Shown: positions 24,007-35,619 of the stretch, piece after piece | How positions within the stretch are numbered: position 1 is the first letter of the stretch | How the letters are laid out: every line of letters begins with the position of its first letter | Assembly (NCBI GenBank): GCA_023014335.1 | Contig: JAECYW010000006.1 | Span: forward strand, 1,116,001-1,180,000 | Direction: 5' to 3' | DNA: 64,000 nt | DNA from: Galerina marginata | Lineage: Eukaryota; Basidiomycota; Agaricomycetes; Agaricales; Galerinaceae | Translations under genes and position numbers: made by a program | Notes under the pieces: generated by a model | The model's database searches: none | What the model was told of the DNA's origin: nothing | The model's input: only the letters and a program-made list of their open reading frames with translations

Positions 24007-24780
24007 CGTGACAATGAGTTCCAAGTCGAAGGGGGCTCAATTCGTCCGTCCCAGAGCCTCGCCTTCTTATACGAGAAACAAGGGGAGTCATTCAAATGGA
24101 TCCTTTCATTTGTTGAAAGTTTGGCAGGTTTACTCTGAGGTCCCTGCATTGGTCTTGGCACAATCTGTTCCTGGCGAGCAATTTTCCAGCTAAAAATATT
24201 ATCAGTGGAGTGAGAGGTGTCAATAACTTCGCCGAAATTACGAAGCGCTCTGGACTTCAGACCTCAGGACGTTGATGTACGGCGTCGAGTCAAAAAGCCA
24301 CCTACTTAGCATAAGTCCCTGGTTGAACAGAATGGTGCACAGCTGAACGGGTGCCTTGCGGCGTCTGCTGCAGGTGGCACTCTCCAACCTGTCCTGGTCA
24401 AGTGCATGCATTGGAGCCGATTTACGACAGGTTATGAGAGCTGTCAGCTTAACTTACAATAAATACCGTAACCGCTGACTTGCTTCCGTTTGCCCTTTAT
24501 CGAGTCCCGAGCGGCCGAATGCAAATTACTGGCGGGCGCTTAAATTCCAGTGGTCTTCTTTAAATGATCCGAAAAATCCGGAAACATGCTTCCTGTCCAT
24601 CGACAGCTGTGTGCCTGCTTGGCAGGGCTTAACAGGGCCGATCTACGGTGAAACTCTAAAATACCACCTCGACATTGCATCCTTCTGTTCAGCGAGTCGT
24701 TCTCCATCTCGACGACCATTATGCCTTGGTGCTCCTCATCCGTTCTGTACAGATGCTTTACGGCCTTTTCAACGTTCATC

Positions 24781-25528
24781 ATGGCTCTCATGCTCATCTC
24801 AAGCTCGATATCACTCGGAGTCAAGGGTATTATTTGGATTTCCTCTCGTCTCAAGTATGCCTCATTGAGTTAACTTCCACCAGCTTCCCTCGTTCAACGC
24901 GCGCCATACACCCCGGTTTATCAGAATCTTCAAGCCAGGAACCTATCAACCTTCTTCAACTCGATTCCACCGCAAGTGAGATAGGTTCAGATAGCCAGGC
25001 TTCTTCCACTTGATGCACGAAGGTTACTAATAACGGATGTCCTGTTCCAGTGCCAAGTGCAATGTGATATTGTCGTAGGAGCCGCGCATGTGAGTTTTCA
25101 AAATTTTATTACTTCTGCATCCTGGCTAAGTGCTTGCTGGTAGACCTGCCAATACCTGGGGTGCGTTTGCACGAATGATCACGCTTATCAACTCCAAACA
25201 TGCGTTAATTGTGTGGTGGCCTTGACCCCATACGTCGATGGGATTGTGGATCAATATCAATCTATTTTGGATGGTGATTTTTTGCCCTCGAGCGTCTTAT
25301 CGCACCGCCTAATGGAGTCTTTGCAATTCAGAATGGGTGAACAGCTATTGCGCGGAGTTTCCGACCCCCCCTCTACACGTTACACGCCCAGGCGCCCAGA
25401 CATCATCTACCCCGACTCCAACGCCAACGCCAAACTCGTCTTCTAAATCGTCACCCCCCTGGGTTTCTGCAACATCCCTGTATTCCTTACTCCTGCTCCC
25501 AGTAATCGTCTCACTGCTTGCTCTGTAA
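24781..25528 (+). CDS. GPI-anchored cysteine-patterned surface protein, paralogue E (opposite strand)
   Basis: The only plus-strand member, assembled from five exons. These are MALMLISSSISLGV (signal), an exon ending FFNSIPPQ, CQVQCDIVVGAAH, an exon with CQYLGCVCTN and TCVNCVV, and a last exon starting EWVNSYCAEF. The last exon has a short Thr/Pro stalk (TSSTPTPTPTPN) and a GPI-type tail (LYSLLLLPVIVSLLAL). Intron phases equal those of the other paralogues. The stalk is much shorter than in B and C. It converges on paralogue D with only 32 bp between the stop codons. Confidence 0.72.
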
Positions 25529-25560
25529 ACAATAATATAATGGATTATTTCGGCATTAAC

Positions 25561-26416
25561 TTAGATAAATCTAAACGATATGAGCATAAGCGCTGGGAGT
25601 ATTATTTGGAGTCTCTTGGAGATGCTTCTAATGTCTGCCTTTGAAGCCGATGAAGTGGATTTCTTGTTGGGGACGATCATGCACTTTTGTTTTCCATAGT
25701 ATTCCCCAGCGACAACTGGGGAGGTGGATGTAGTTGTGCTGGACGCAGTAGCAGAAGTCAGAATCGATGAGGTCGAAGTCGTGGCTGTTGATGAGGTGTT
25801 TGTAAAAGATGTTGAGGGTACCAGGGTAGATGCGACATCAGAAGGTGTCGGTGTCGGAGGCGGAGGGGTCGATGATGAAACGATGGGGGCTATGTTCAGA
25901 GTGATGTTCAGCATAGGAGTGCATGTATCTTCGAATTCTTTTCGAGGGTCCTGCATGAGTGTTAAGTTCAAGAAAATCCTAATTTGTGACGCACCTGACA
26001 GTGTCCCTTGCGCTGCATTGTAGATGTCCTGGCTGGGCGACATGCCATAGAGGCAATTCATACAATTTTCAAGTGCTCGCCCGCCGTCTTCTGTACAAAG
26101 GCATGTTCCATAGTCGCAGGTCTAATGCCCGTCAAGTTAGGCTGATTCTGCGGAATGACTTGAACAGCTAACTCACATCAAGACTTGTTGCGATAACTTG
26201 GCAGGCTTGAGTACACTATCAAACAAAAACTCGCTCAATGCATTCTTCCAGGATCAGAAAGTAGATTCTCACTGCAGGCGGGACGCCATCCAGAACGCCG
26301 TCTCGAGGAAAGAGGCTTGCAGAGGAATAATGCCTAGGAGACAAAGACAGTGCCAACAGAAATACCAGTAGAACGCTCGCAGGATGTGGGCAGACAGCGG
26401 CCGACGTGATCACCAT
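25561..26416 (-). CDS. GPI-anchored cysteine-patterned surface protein, paralogue D
   Basis: N-terminal signal segment (SVLLVFLLALSLS), then SLFPRDGVLDGVPP, a CTQACQVIATSLD exon, an exon with CDYGTCLCT and NCMNCLY, and a last exon starting EFEDTC. The stalk is Thr/Ser-rich and the tail hydrophobic (ILPALMLISFRFI). The last intron is best read with a GTGCGT donor and an AAAAG acceptor, 57 bp. This restores the family phase, although the unspliced frame is also open. The family's first intron is not evident here, so the start (ATG at 26416) is the weakest part of the model. Confidence 0.65.
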
Positions 26417-27555
26417 CAGGGAATGGTCATGGAGGCAAGAATGAAAGGTCCTAGGAATAGCAGCGGCTGGAAATGAAACAATCGAAAACGCTCTTACCAC
26501 ATGTTGAACGAGGCAAGAAACGTTGCACGATCAAGAAATGATCACCTTCCAAATTGGTGAAAGCCTAAACGGAAGATTCCGTGGCAGGGTCAACCCGCGA
26601 CTATCCTGGCCGATTGAGCTACCTCACAGTAAAGCTTAGAAGTGTCTGGATCGAAGAAATTCAGTTGCATAATTAATCCAGCTACCTAATGCCATAGCAG
26701 ACCGTAGGCGTTACTAAGAAATCAAGATGCAGCTGGAAGTCAGCCACAAATTGCGTTGGAAGCGAACTTTCACCTAGTCAATTTGCAATCTGAGGCGCAA
26801 TATCGATTTGAGCTACAGTTTCAATGGTACCAAGGGAAATAAAAACCATAGATCCTGAATACCTTTCGCTTAACATTGGTCAAAATACTTGGTCTATTGA
26901 TGGCAGGAAATCGATGCACGCCCACTGGCAGGAGACGCGCGTAACCGAACTTGGCCAAGTCTACCCAATGAATGCGGTTTTAATTGAGATCCTGTATGTG
27001 CCAAATCAACTGGGTATATCAACCGCAGAAATCCCATTCGTACTTACGGCAAAAGAAACCTTTAGGGAAGCCCAGTGTGACAAGCCAGAACCGAAGTAGC
27101 AAAAGCAGTTCCGGATATTTTCGCTCCAGCCTTGGGCAAGATGAGCAGATTTGTCGTAGAGAATCAGATTCCAACCAGGAATATTTCTGTTCACATGCAA
27201 AGACACACTGGAAGGTCATATCCACCTGTTCAAGAGGAAATGACTAGAGTAGAAGGGCACGAAGACAGTGAAGTACTAGAATAGAAATGCTTCGCTGCAA
27301 GACAAGATAGGTTTGGGTTTGGATCATTGCCATATTTCTTACGCCAGGTTGAAGGTTGAAGTACATATAGTTGTAGATCAAGTTGCGAATCGCGGGCTGC
27401 CAGTGTAGGTCTGTCGGTATCTGAAAGGTTCGAACTCAGCCTAAATAACCGTTTGTCCTGACTCCTGTGGGTTTGGCTTGCCACCCTTTACCACCGTCCA
27501 ACGATCGTCGTGCAATTTTTATGCTCGTCTGAGCCTCCTCCTACATTAGAGTTCA
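26417..27555. other. Gap; one weak unassigned frame
   Basis: A 91-codon plus-strand frame at 26824-27099 looks mildly protein-like but matches nothing I recognise, and the opposite strand is equally open. A tRNA-like fragment near 26585-26630 was considered and rejected. No gene can be supported. Confidence 0.25.
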
Positions 27556-27701
27556 TCAGAAACCATGAAGAGAAACCCACAACTGGGATTTTCAGACGCC
27601 TGTCCGGGCTTTGGGGTTCTTCTAAACCCCGAACGTATCCGCCGTATCAGCCTGATAGTAAGTCAGTTCGTCTTGCTAAAATTTTTAGTAATACTCACAA
27701 C

Positions 27702-28457
27702 TAGGCTCGTAACCATCCGTCGAATGAGTGAGGATGGGAAGTCCTCGATTCTCCGGCTGGTCGAGCTGAGTTCGAAAAGGGGGTGTAACTCTTATGATCG
27801 AGGATTTGATGATGGAACGTTCGAAAGAAAAAAGAAGCAGGCCACTTTGGGACGACTGCCTAACTAGGTCGACCGTCAAGTTAATAATAGAATACCGTTT
27901 TCTTCAGCTCGTCAGGATTCAGTATACACAAGTTGGCACCAATGCGTCGCGTCGCCGAACTGCCATTGGGTTTTCAAAGCGCGCCCTCATCACGACAGAC
28001 CCGGTCCACATATTGATCTCAATGCTTAAGAAATTCAGAACATGCCCTACCTCTCATTGAACTTCAACTCTTGGTTGACTCGGACAAGGTCGTACGTCTT
28101 TCGGGTTCTGGATTTTGCATCTAGCACAAAAATTCCTGTAAACAAGGTCTTACTGGGAGAATCTCTGGGATTGGACGAAGGGTTGACTGAGAGGAATGGT
28201 GAAGATAGAGAAAGATTGACCAGGTGAAGCCTTGAAGGCGACGACGCAGCGGCTCGCAGCGGTGAGAACTAATAATAACCTGACGGTCAACCTAATTAGG
28301 CAGTCGTCCTAAAAGGGCCTGCTTCTCTGTTCTTTCGAACGTTCCATCAATTGATTTCGATCATAAGAGTTACACCCCCTTTTCGAACTCAGCTCTTCCG
28401 GTCGGAGAATCGAGGACTCTCCATCCTCTCCTCATTCTCCGAACGGTTACCGGTCTA
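27702..28457. mobile_element. Non-autonomous foldback DNA transposon with about 190-bp terminal inverted repeats
   Basis: The left arm (27702 to about 27892) is repeated in inverse orientation at about 28262-28457. It starts TAG..C..GTAACC and shares long blocks such as 'gttcgaaaagggggtgtaac' and 'gatggaacgttcgaaagaa'. The element is flanked on both sides by ACTCACAAC (27693-27701 and 28458-28466), a 9-bp target-site duplication. The 756-bp element carries no transposase. Long arms with a 9-bp duplication suggest a Mutator-like origin (inference). Removing it rejoins a sequence that is intact in the duplicate copy near 30650-30680, so the empty site is visible in this window. Confidence 0.85.
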
Positions 28458-28592
28458 ACTCACAACCACCTTCTTGTAAAAGTAGAGCCGCTTATGAATC
28501 CAGAAGAGTTGAACGACATCACGCAACCACGATCGCGATCAAATGACAATACTCGTCTTACAAATAACATTGCCTCGACCGAGGCTTCGAGC

Positions 28593-28598
28593 TATAAA
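28593..28598 (+). promoter_or_regulatory. TATA box of SDR1
   Basis: TATAAA 99 bp before the ATG at 28697, in a context repeated upstream of SDR2 (30798-30803) and, weaker, SDR3 (32649-32654). The conserved placement supports it as the core promoter. Confidence 0.5.
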
Positions 28599-28696
28599 GA
28601 TAACGAGAAATTGCCAGGAGACCTCAATCGAATTATCAAGTTCCCACAACTCTCTCCTGCTATCTCAGACTTCGAAACATCAGTATTCAATCACAA

Positions 28697-29862
28697 ATGG
28701 CATCCTCAGTCGCAAAACGAGTCCTGGTTGTCGCTGGTTCGTAAGCGTCTCATATGAAGGACTATGAAATTCATATCATTTATCCTTCCAAATAGGACTA
28801 GGAAACGGATCGGGAACAGGGGCGTCGACTGCGTGAGTGAATAGGACAATCTCAAACGCTTCCTTGCAACTTACTATCAACATTAGACGACTGTTCGCTA
28901 AGAAAGGATACAGCGTCGCTCTCATCGCCAGAGGCACCGACACCGTGAATAAACTTGCCGAAGAAATCAATACGTCAGGAGGACATGTGCGTTTCCCCAC
29001 CTCTCATCCATTTCCGATATCTATTAATCCAATATCAGGCCGCCCCATTCCCCGTTGCTTCCTACTCGAACGACGACATCACCTCAGCATGGACAGCCAT
29101 CCATGCCAAATTCCCAAAACCCGAATACATAATCCGCGTCGCACTCTTCAACACTGCGTACGGCGTATGGAAGCCCTTCCTCGACATAAAACCCGAAGAG
29201 ATCCAAGAGTCGCTCCAAACGAACGTTGCCGCTGCGTTCTCCTTCTCTCATGGCGCGATAAAGGCTTTCAAGGAGAATGACATCGAGGAGCCTAATGGGA
29301 AGCGGGGAGCTTTGCTTTTCACGGGTGCCACTGCCAGCATCAGAGGCAATCTTACCACGAGCGCGTTTGCGGCTGGTAAGTTCGGCGTCAGGGCTCTTTC
29401 GCAAAGTCTGGCGAAGGAGTTTGGAAAGCAGAACATTCATGTTTCGCATGTGAGTTTTCTTCTATCTCGAACTAACGTGAACTACAAGATCTGATTTTCG
29501 GCTTCAACCTAGGCCATCATCGACGGAGGTATGTAGACTTGGTTATCTTCACTAATCTCTATTTAACCGCGACTCTTAGGCATTTTGATGGACCGTCAGC
29601 GAGAAAGGCAAACTAGCGAATGGATCGCTAATGAGGACGTCCGTCTCAATCCTGACAGCATTGCTGCGGTAGGTCACCTTTCACCCTTTGTTTAATACAT
29701 TGTTAACCGATCGTTCTTTAGTCCTACCTCTACCTGGTCAATCAAGATAGGTCTTCGTGGACCTGGGAGCTCGATCGTAAGTGTATCGTATCTTATTGAT
29801 TTGTGAGATTTCTAATTCGTCGTGTCAATGAATTAGTCCGTCCTGCCCACGAAAAATGGTAG
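28697..29862 (+). CDS. Short-chain dehydrogenase/reductase-like protein, SDR1
   Basis: About 260 residues with a Rossmann fold. Exon 1 28697-28736, exon 2 28796-28832, exon 3 28887-28986, exon 4 29039-29449, exon 5 29513-29528, then three short exons to TAG at 29860-29862. The nucleotide-binding loop is VVAGLGNGSGTGAS, close to residue 14. The usual catalytic Tyr-x3-Lys is Phe169-x3-Lys173 (SAFAAGKF) and the Ser region is FTGATAS. The known SDR mechanism needs the Tyr, so the activity may be altered; related 'FxxGKF' SDRs exist in fungi and bacteria. The substrate is unknown. It is the first of four tandem paralogues, with a transposon about 230 bp upstream. Confidence 0.88.
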
Positions 29863-30892
29863 AAAGATACGAGGTCGATTTAGCCATGTAACAGATCCAA
29901 GTCTGTCAACTTGTTGTATTATTTCCTTTTCAATGTAACAGCAGACTTAAGTGCCATCAAGGTCTTCTTGTAGCAATCTCTCTTTATTTCTCTAATCTGA
30001 GGAAATGCAGGTTCTGTGATGTCAAGCCGCAAATGGGAATACTTACCAAGCTTGGCCTCAACGCCGAAAGTTCTGTCGACTCAAAATCCGAACTTTTCCG
30101 ATTCACGAGATAATCCTGGACGTTGTGAATTGCCTGGCATCTGAAAACTTCAAATTTGCCTGAAAGCCTTTGACAAGACCTCACTGATACAATTCCTCCA
30201 TCCAACAAACAGTCCATCCAGGACAGGATAGACCACGGTAGCTCACCTCAGTCTAGACTCTATGGTGACGACTATAAGCGAGCTACGAAATACCGAAGAA
30301 TAAGCGGCGGAGTTCAACCGCAGTCAACCGCAGTGGTCATAGGATAGCCGAGGATGTCGACGAGGCCTCTCGTCGACAGTGCGAATGTCGAGGCAAGTAA
30401 AATACACTCAACGACAACTTAACAAAATAAGAAAATCCGTCGCACGGCGGAGTAACCACCCGCCAAACTCGAGCTCCAACCTCATCAACGGTCATCAGGG
30501 ACCATGAAGCGAAACCCGCAACTGGGATTTTCAGACGCCTGTCTGGGCTTTGGGTTCTTGTAAACCCCAACGTATGTATCCGCCATGTCAACCTGACGGG
30601 CCTGGACTTGCATGATAGTAAGTCAGTTCGTTTTGCTGAAACTTTTGGTAATACTCACAACGAACTTTTATGAAAGAAGAGCCGCTTATGGATCCAAGAA
30701 GAGTTGAATGACATCACGCCAAAAGCAACCACGATCGCTATCAAATGACATTACTCATCTTACGAATAACATCGCCTCGATCGAGGAGGCCTCAAGCTAT
30801 AAAGGCAACGAGAAATTGCCAGGAGACCTCATCAAGTTCCCACAAATCCCCCCTTCTATCTCAAACTTCGAAACATCAGTATTCAATAACAA

Positions 30893-32072
30893 ATGGCATC
30901 CTTAGTCGCAAAACGAGTCTTGGTTGTCGCTGGTTCGTATGCATTTTTGTGTAGATGGCCAAAAACTCACTGTATCGTCTATCCATGCAAACAGGAGTAG
31001 GAAACGGATCGGGAACAGGCGCGTCGACCGCGTGAGTAAACAGGACCATCTCAAATCCCTTTTTGCGACTTACTATCAATATTAGACGACTGTTCGCTAA
31101 GAAGGGATACACCGTCGCTCTCATCGCCAGAGGCACCGACAGCGTGAATAAACTTGCGGAAGAAATCAACACCTCAGGAGGACATGTGTGTTTACCACCT
31201 CATCCATTTGCGATACCTACTAAAATACCGAAATCTGATATCAGGCCGCCCCATTCCCCGTCGCTTCCTACTCGAACGACGAGATCACCTCAGCATGGAC
31301 GGCCATCCACGCCAAATTCCCAAAACCCGAATACATAATCCGTGTCGCACTCTTCAATGTTGCATACGGCGTATGGAAGCCCTTCCTCGACATAAAACCC
31401 GAAGAGATCCAAGAGTGCCTCCAAACGAACGTCGCCGCTGCGTTCTCCTTCTCTCACGGCGCGATAAAGGCTTTCAAAGAGAATGACATCGAGGAGCCCA
31501 ATGGGAAACGGGGAGCTTTGCTTTTCACGGGTGCTACCTCCAGCATCAGAGGCAATTTTGTCACGAGCGCGTTTGCCGCCGGCAAGTTCGGCGTCAGGGC
31601 TCTTTCGCAAAGTCTGGCAAAGGAGTTTGGAAACCAGAACATTCATGTTTCGCATGTGAGTTTTCTTCTCTCTCGATCTAGCGTGAACTTTAAGAACTGA
31701 TGCATTTTTCGGCTTCACTTAGGCCATCATTGACGGAGGTATTTACACTTGGTTATATTCACCGATCTCTATTTAATCACGGCTCTTAGCCATTTTGATG
31801 GACCGTCAGCGAGAAAGGCAAACTGCGGAATGGGCCGCTAATGAAGACGTTCGTCTTCGTCCTGATAGCATTGCTGCGGTAATTCGCTTTTCGCTCTTCA
31901 TGCAATAGACTGTTAACTGGTTGTTCCTTAGTCCTATTTCTACCTTGTCAACCAAGATAGGTCTTCGTGGACCTGGGAGCTCGATCGTGAGTGTACTGTA
32001 CCCTATTGATTTGCGAGATTTCTAATTTGTCAAATAAATAAATTAGTCCGTCCTGCCCACGAAAATTGGTAG
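30893..32072 (+). CDS. Short-chain dehydrogenase/reductase-like protein, SDR2
   Basis: Near-duplicate of SDR1 with the same eight-exon plan, beginning MASLVAKRVLVVAG and ending LRPAHENW. The cofactor loop is VGNGSGTGAS. The catalytic Tyr is again Phe (FAAGKF). Differences from SDR1 are scattered conservative changes (for example TSSIRGNFVTS for TASIRGNLTTS). No stop or frameshift is seen. TATAAA at 30798-30803 is 90 bp upstream. It lacks the transposon found before SDR1, so its promoter preserves the older arrangement. Function unknown beyond the SDR fold. Confidence 0.88.
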
Positions 32073-32725
32073 AAAGATTTGAGGTCGATTTAGCCATGTA
32101 ACAGATCCAAGTCTGTCAACGTGTTGTATGATTTCCATTTGAATGTAACATCAGGCTTAAGTCCCATTCAAGGTCTTCCTATGGCGATCTCTCTTTGATT
32201 TCTCTGATCTGAGGAAATGCGGATTTCGTAATGTCAAAGCCACAAATGGGAATACTTACCAAGCTTGGCTTCAACCCCAAAGGTTCTGTCGACTCAATCC
32301 GAACTTTCCCAATTCACGAGATAATACTGGACGTTGTGAATCGCCTGGCATCTGAAAACTTCATATTTACCTGCAAACCTTTGACAAGACCTCGCTGGTG
32401 CAATACATTTGAAGCTTATGCACCTTTCCCTAGTTAAGGCATTCGAATTTGCGGAGTGCCTGTCGGGCATCGGGCTGCACCCTAGTCAGTAAGCTTGTCA
32501 ACAGTTTACTAATGCAGTTGAAGCAAATTCAGAACCGCTTATGAATCCAGACGAGCACAGTCAAAAGTTACGCAAGAGAGAACCACGATCACGAACAAAT
32601 GGCCTTCTTCATCCTATAAATATCACCAGCTCAACCGAGGCTTCGAACTATAAATCACCAGAAAACGACGATCAAGTTCCCCACAGTCCCTCTTGTTATC
32701 TTAAACGTCGGAGTGTTCATAGCAA

Positions 32726-33911
32726 ATGGCATCAGTCCCCAAACGAGTCTTGGTTGTTGCAGGTTTGTAAACGGCCCTCTGAATTTATGACGAAAAGTCT
32801 CATTTTACGTTGACAGGGTTAGGAAACGGATCAGGAACAGGCGCGTCGACTGCGTGAGTGAACAGTGCTTACCCAAACGACTCTGAGCACTTCCTTACGT
32901 TGCATGCCTTCGTATTAGACGACTGTTCGCAAAGAACGGATATAGCGTCGCTCTCGTCGCAAGAGGCGCAGACACTGTGAATAAGCTTGCTGAAGAGATA
33001 AACACATCAGGAGGACATGTGCGTTACTCCTCTTTCTTATCTATCTTTGATGCCTAACGAAATATTTTAACTCGATTTCAGGCGGCTTCGTTTGCTATCG
33101 CTTCCTATTCGCATGACGATATCACCTCGGTATGGACAGCCATCCATGCCAAGTTCCCCAAACCCGAGTATACAATTCGTGTCGCACTCTTCAATGTAGC
33201 ACACAACGTGCGGAAGCCCTTCCTCGATATCACACCCCAAGAAGTACACGAATCCCTCCAAACAAATGTCGCTGCTGCATTCTCCTTCTCTCATGGTGCG
33301 ATCAAGGTCTTCAAGGAGAACGATATTGAGCAGTCCAACGGGAAGAGGGGTGCTCTGCTCTTCACAGGTGCTACTGCGAGTATAAGGGGCAACGTCACTA
33401 CGAGCGCGTTTGCCGCTGGCAAGTTTGGAGTCAGGGCTCTTTCTCAGAGCCTGGCGAAAGAGTTTGGGAAGGAGAACATCCACGTTACGCATGTGGGTTT
33501 TTCTTCGTCACCCTTGGGTTCGATAGCTGACCTTGACCAATGCCCATTTTCATTAATTCAGGCCATCATCGATGGAGGTCAGCAGACTTCGACTTTTTAT
33601 TGAAGCCCAATTTTGAGCATGGTTTTTCAGGCATCCTTGTAGACCGTCAGCGAGAAAGGCAATCCGCAGAATGGGCCGCCAATGAGGATGTCCGCCTCAA
33701 TCCTGATAGCATTGCCATGGTAGGTTGTTCTTCAGTCCTTAATCTTGTGCAATGGTAACACGCGTCGTTTTATAGTCCTACCTCTATCTTGTCAACCAGG
33801 ACCGGTCTTCATGGACCTGGGAGTTCGACCGTAAGTTTATTCTACTCTGTCACTTTTAAGATTTCTAATTCGTCGGGTAAATTAGTCCGTCCAGCCCATG
33901 AAAAGTGGTAG
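32726..33911 (+). CDS. Short-chain dehydrogenase/reductase-like protein, SDR3
   Basis: Third paralogue, with the same exon plan but more diverged (MASVPKRVLVVAG, LARGAD replaced by VARGAD). The loop GLGNGSGTGAS and the FAAGKF site are kept. The segment equivalent to YGVWKPFLD reads HNVRKPFLD, replacing a Trp that is constant in the other three. It ends LRPAHEKW. The stretch up to 32720 has lost most similarity to the SDR1/SDR2 promoters apart from a TATAAA at 32649-32654. The frame is intact. Confidence 0.87.
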
Positions 33912-34185
33912 AAAAATTCAAGAGCAATTCAACTCTGTAGTTCGAGGTCCAAGTGTTTCAAGTTGTTGTATTCCTATTTGAATGTAAATCCAGGACTAAA
34001 TAATTCGTTCGATGCAATCATTTTCATAAAATCTTTGATCTGACCTGAACCTGGACATGTTGCGATGACGTCACCTGGCTTACACTGCAACAGTGTTTAT
34101 GAACATGACAAAGAGACATGACCTGGACATGACCTAACACTTTTCAGATTGTAACCGTCTCCCCAACGAACCTTCAAGTAAAGAA

Positions 34186-35385
34186 ATGGCCTCTCAAGCT
34201 GCGAAACGAGTGCTGGTCGTTGCAGGTGACTGTCTTGTTGGTTTACCAGGGGTTTGAAAGTCTAACACAACTCCAGGTGTAGGAAATGGGACTGGAACTG
34301 GTGCGGCCACCGCGTGAGCCAGCTCAGATTTGCCATTCGTTCGTGGAAGTCTGAGGGAAGGTAAATTATAGACGACATTTTGCAAAGAACGGGTACAGTG
34401 TTGCCCTCATTGGCCGAGAACGACCTGGCTCAAACTCTGTCAACAATCTGGCCGAGGAAATCAATCAGGGAGGTGGGCAGGTGCGTTTTGGCTTCACAGA
34501 ATCAAAATCAAGCCTTGCTCATTCATGACGCGGTATTTCTCCTCGGTTCTCTAGGCAGCGTCCTTTGCCATCCCCTCGTATTCGCACGAAGATCTTACGT
34601 CTGCCTGGTCGTCCATCCATACACATTTCCCCAAGCCAAATTACGCCATCCGTGCAGCCGTATTCAACGTGGGCCACGGCGTATGGAAGCCCTTCCTCGA
34701 TATCACACCCCAGGAGGTCCAAGACTGTCTTCAAACGAGCGTCGCAGCCGCTTTTTCTTTCTCCCGAGGCGCGATTCTGGCGTTCAAGGAGAATCATATC
34801 GACGAGCCAACAGGGAAGCGAGGCACCCTGATTTTTACTGGCGCTACGGCGGGTATCCGCGGCAATGTGGTAACCAGCGCGTTTGCTGCGGGTAAGTTTG
34901 GCATGAGAGCGCTTTCGCAGAGTCTGGCGAAGGAGTTTGGGAAGGAGAACATACATGTTGCCCATGTCAGTCTTTTCGCTTCTTATTCTCTGGCCCACCA
35001 AAACTGACGAATTATCTTGCTTGGTTTGTTTAATAATAGTCTATTATTGACGGAGGTTTGTAAATACTATCCTCTCTGTTGTTAACCGTGATGAATAACT
35101 TTCACCTTTCAGCAATCCAAGTTGACCCTAATGCCGACAAAGAAGCAGTCAAAGACGGCCGTCTCCGACCGGAGAGTATTGCTTCAGTACGTCACGAACC
35201 ATTGCTTCTAGATTTTCTCTGACTCTGAGATGCAACCTCCCAGTCCTACCTTTACCTCGTCAACCAAGATCGATCTGCTTGGACTTGGGAACTTGATTGT
35301 AGGCTTTTCCATTGATAAATATTGTCACTAGCGTCTAATGAACTGCTCCTACTGCACAGTACGTCCTGCTCATGAAAAATGGTAA
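34186..35385 (+). CDS. Short-chain dehydrogenase/reductase-like protein, SDR4
   Basis: The most diverged of the four. It starts MASQAAKRVLVVAG and uses VGNGTGTGAA in the cofactor loop. A longer segment after the second beta strand (LIGRERPGSNSVNNLAEE) replaces LIARGTDTVNKLAEE. The FAAGKF site, SIIDG and the end VRPAHEKW are kept. The exon after SIIDG (AIQVDPNADKEAVKDGRL) differs from the LMDRQRERQ exon of the others. The stop is TAA at 35383-35385. It is probably the oldest copy or an early split. Substrate unknown. Confidence 0.86.
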
Positions 35386-35619
35386 ACCAACCTGCATGGT
35401 TCTAGGCCCAAGGGTCAAAACTCAAGCGTTGACATTCCTCAATACACATGATTGAAACTGTGTAAATTGCTGTCTATCTCACACGTACAATTTTGTTATT
35501 CAACCTTTTGTTAATTATTTAATTCATAGATCTCTCCTCACTCATGCTTACGCATAAAAATGGTTAGAAAATGGGGCGGTCACTTTCGCTTGTGATGGAT
35601 GTTAATCCTGAAAAATAAA

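Larger units (their letters stand above)
28467..32435 (+). repeat. Segmental tandem duplication containing SDR1 and SDR2
   Basis: The unit from about 28467 to 30215 (with 27556-27692 before the transposon) is repeated at about 30497-32435. It includes promoter, coding exons, introns and 3' flank. For example 'atgggaatacttaccaagcttgg' recurs near 30030 and 32248. The two genes are far more alike than either is to SDR3 or SDR4, so this is the most recent duplication of the array. Confidence 0.85.

Noticed and set aside
26585..26632. tRNA-like fragment on the minus strand (TAGCTCAATCGG box followed by GGGTTGACCC)
   Set aside because: The two promoter-like boxes are only about 26 bp apart, there is no room for an anticodon arm, and no acceptor stem pairs. 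Probably chance or a relic.
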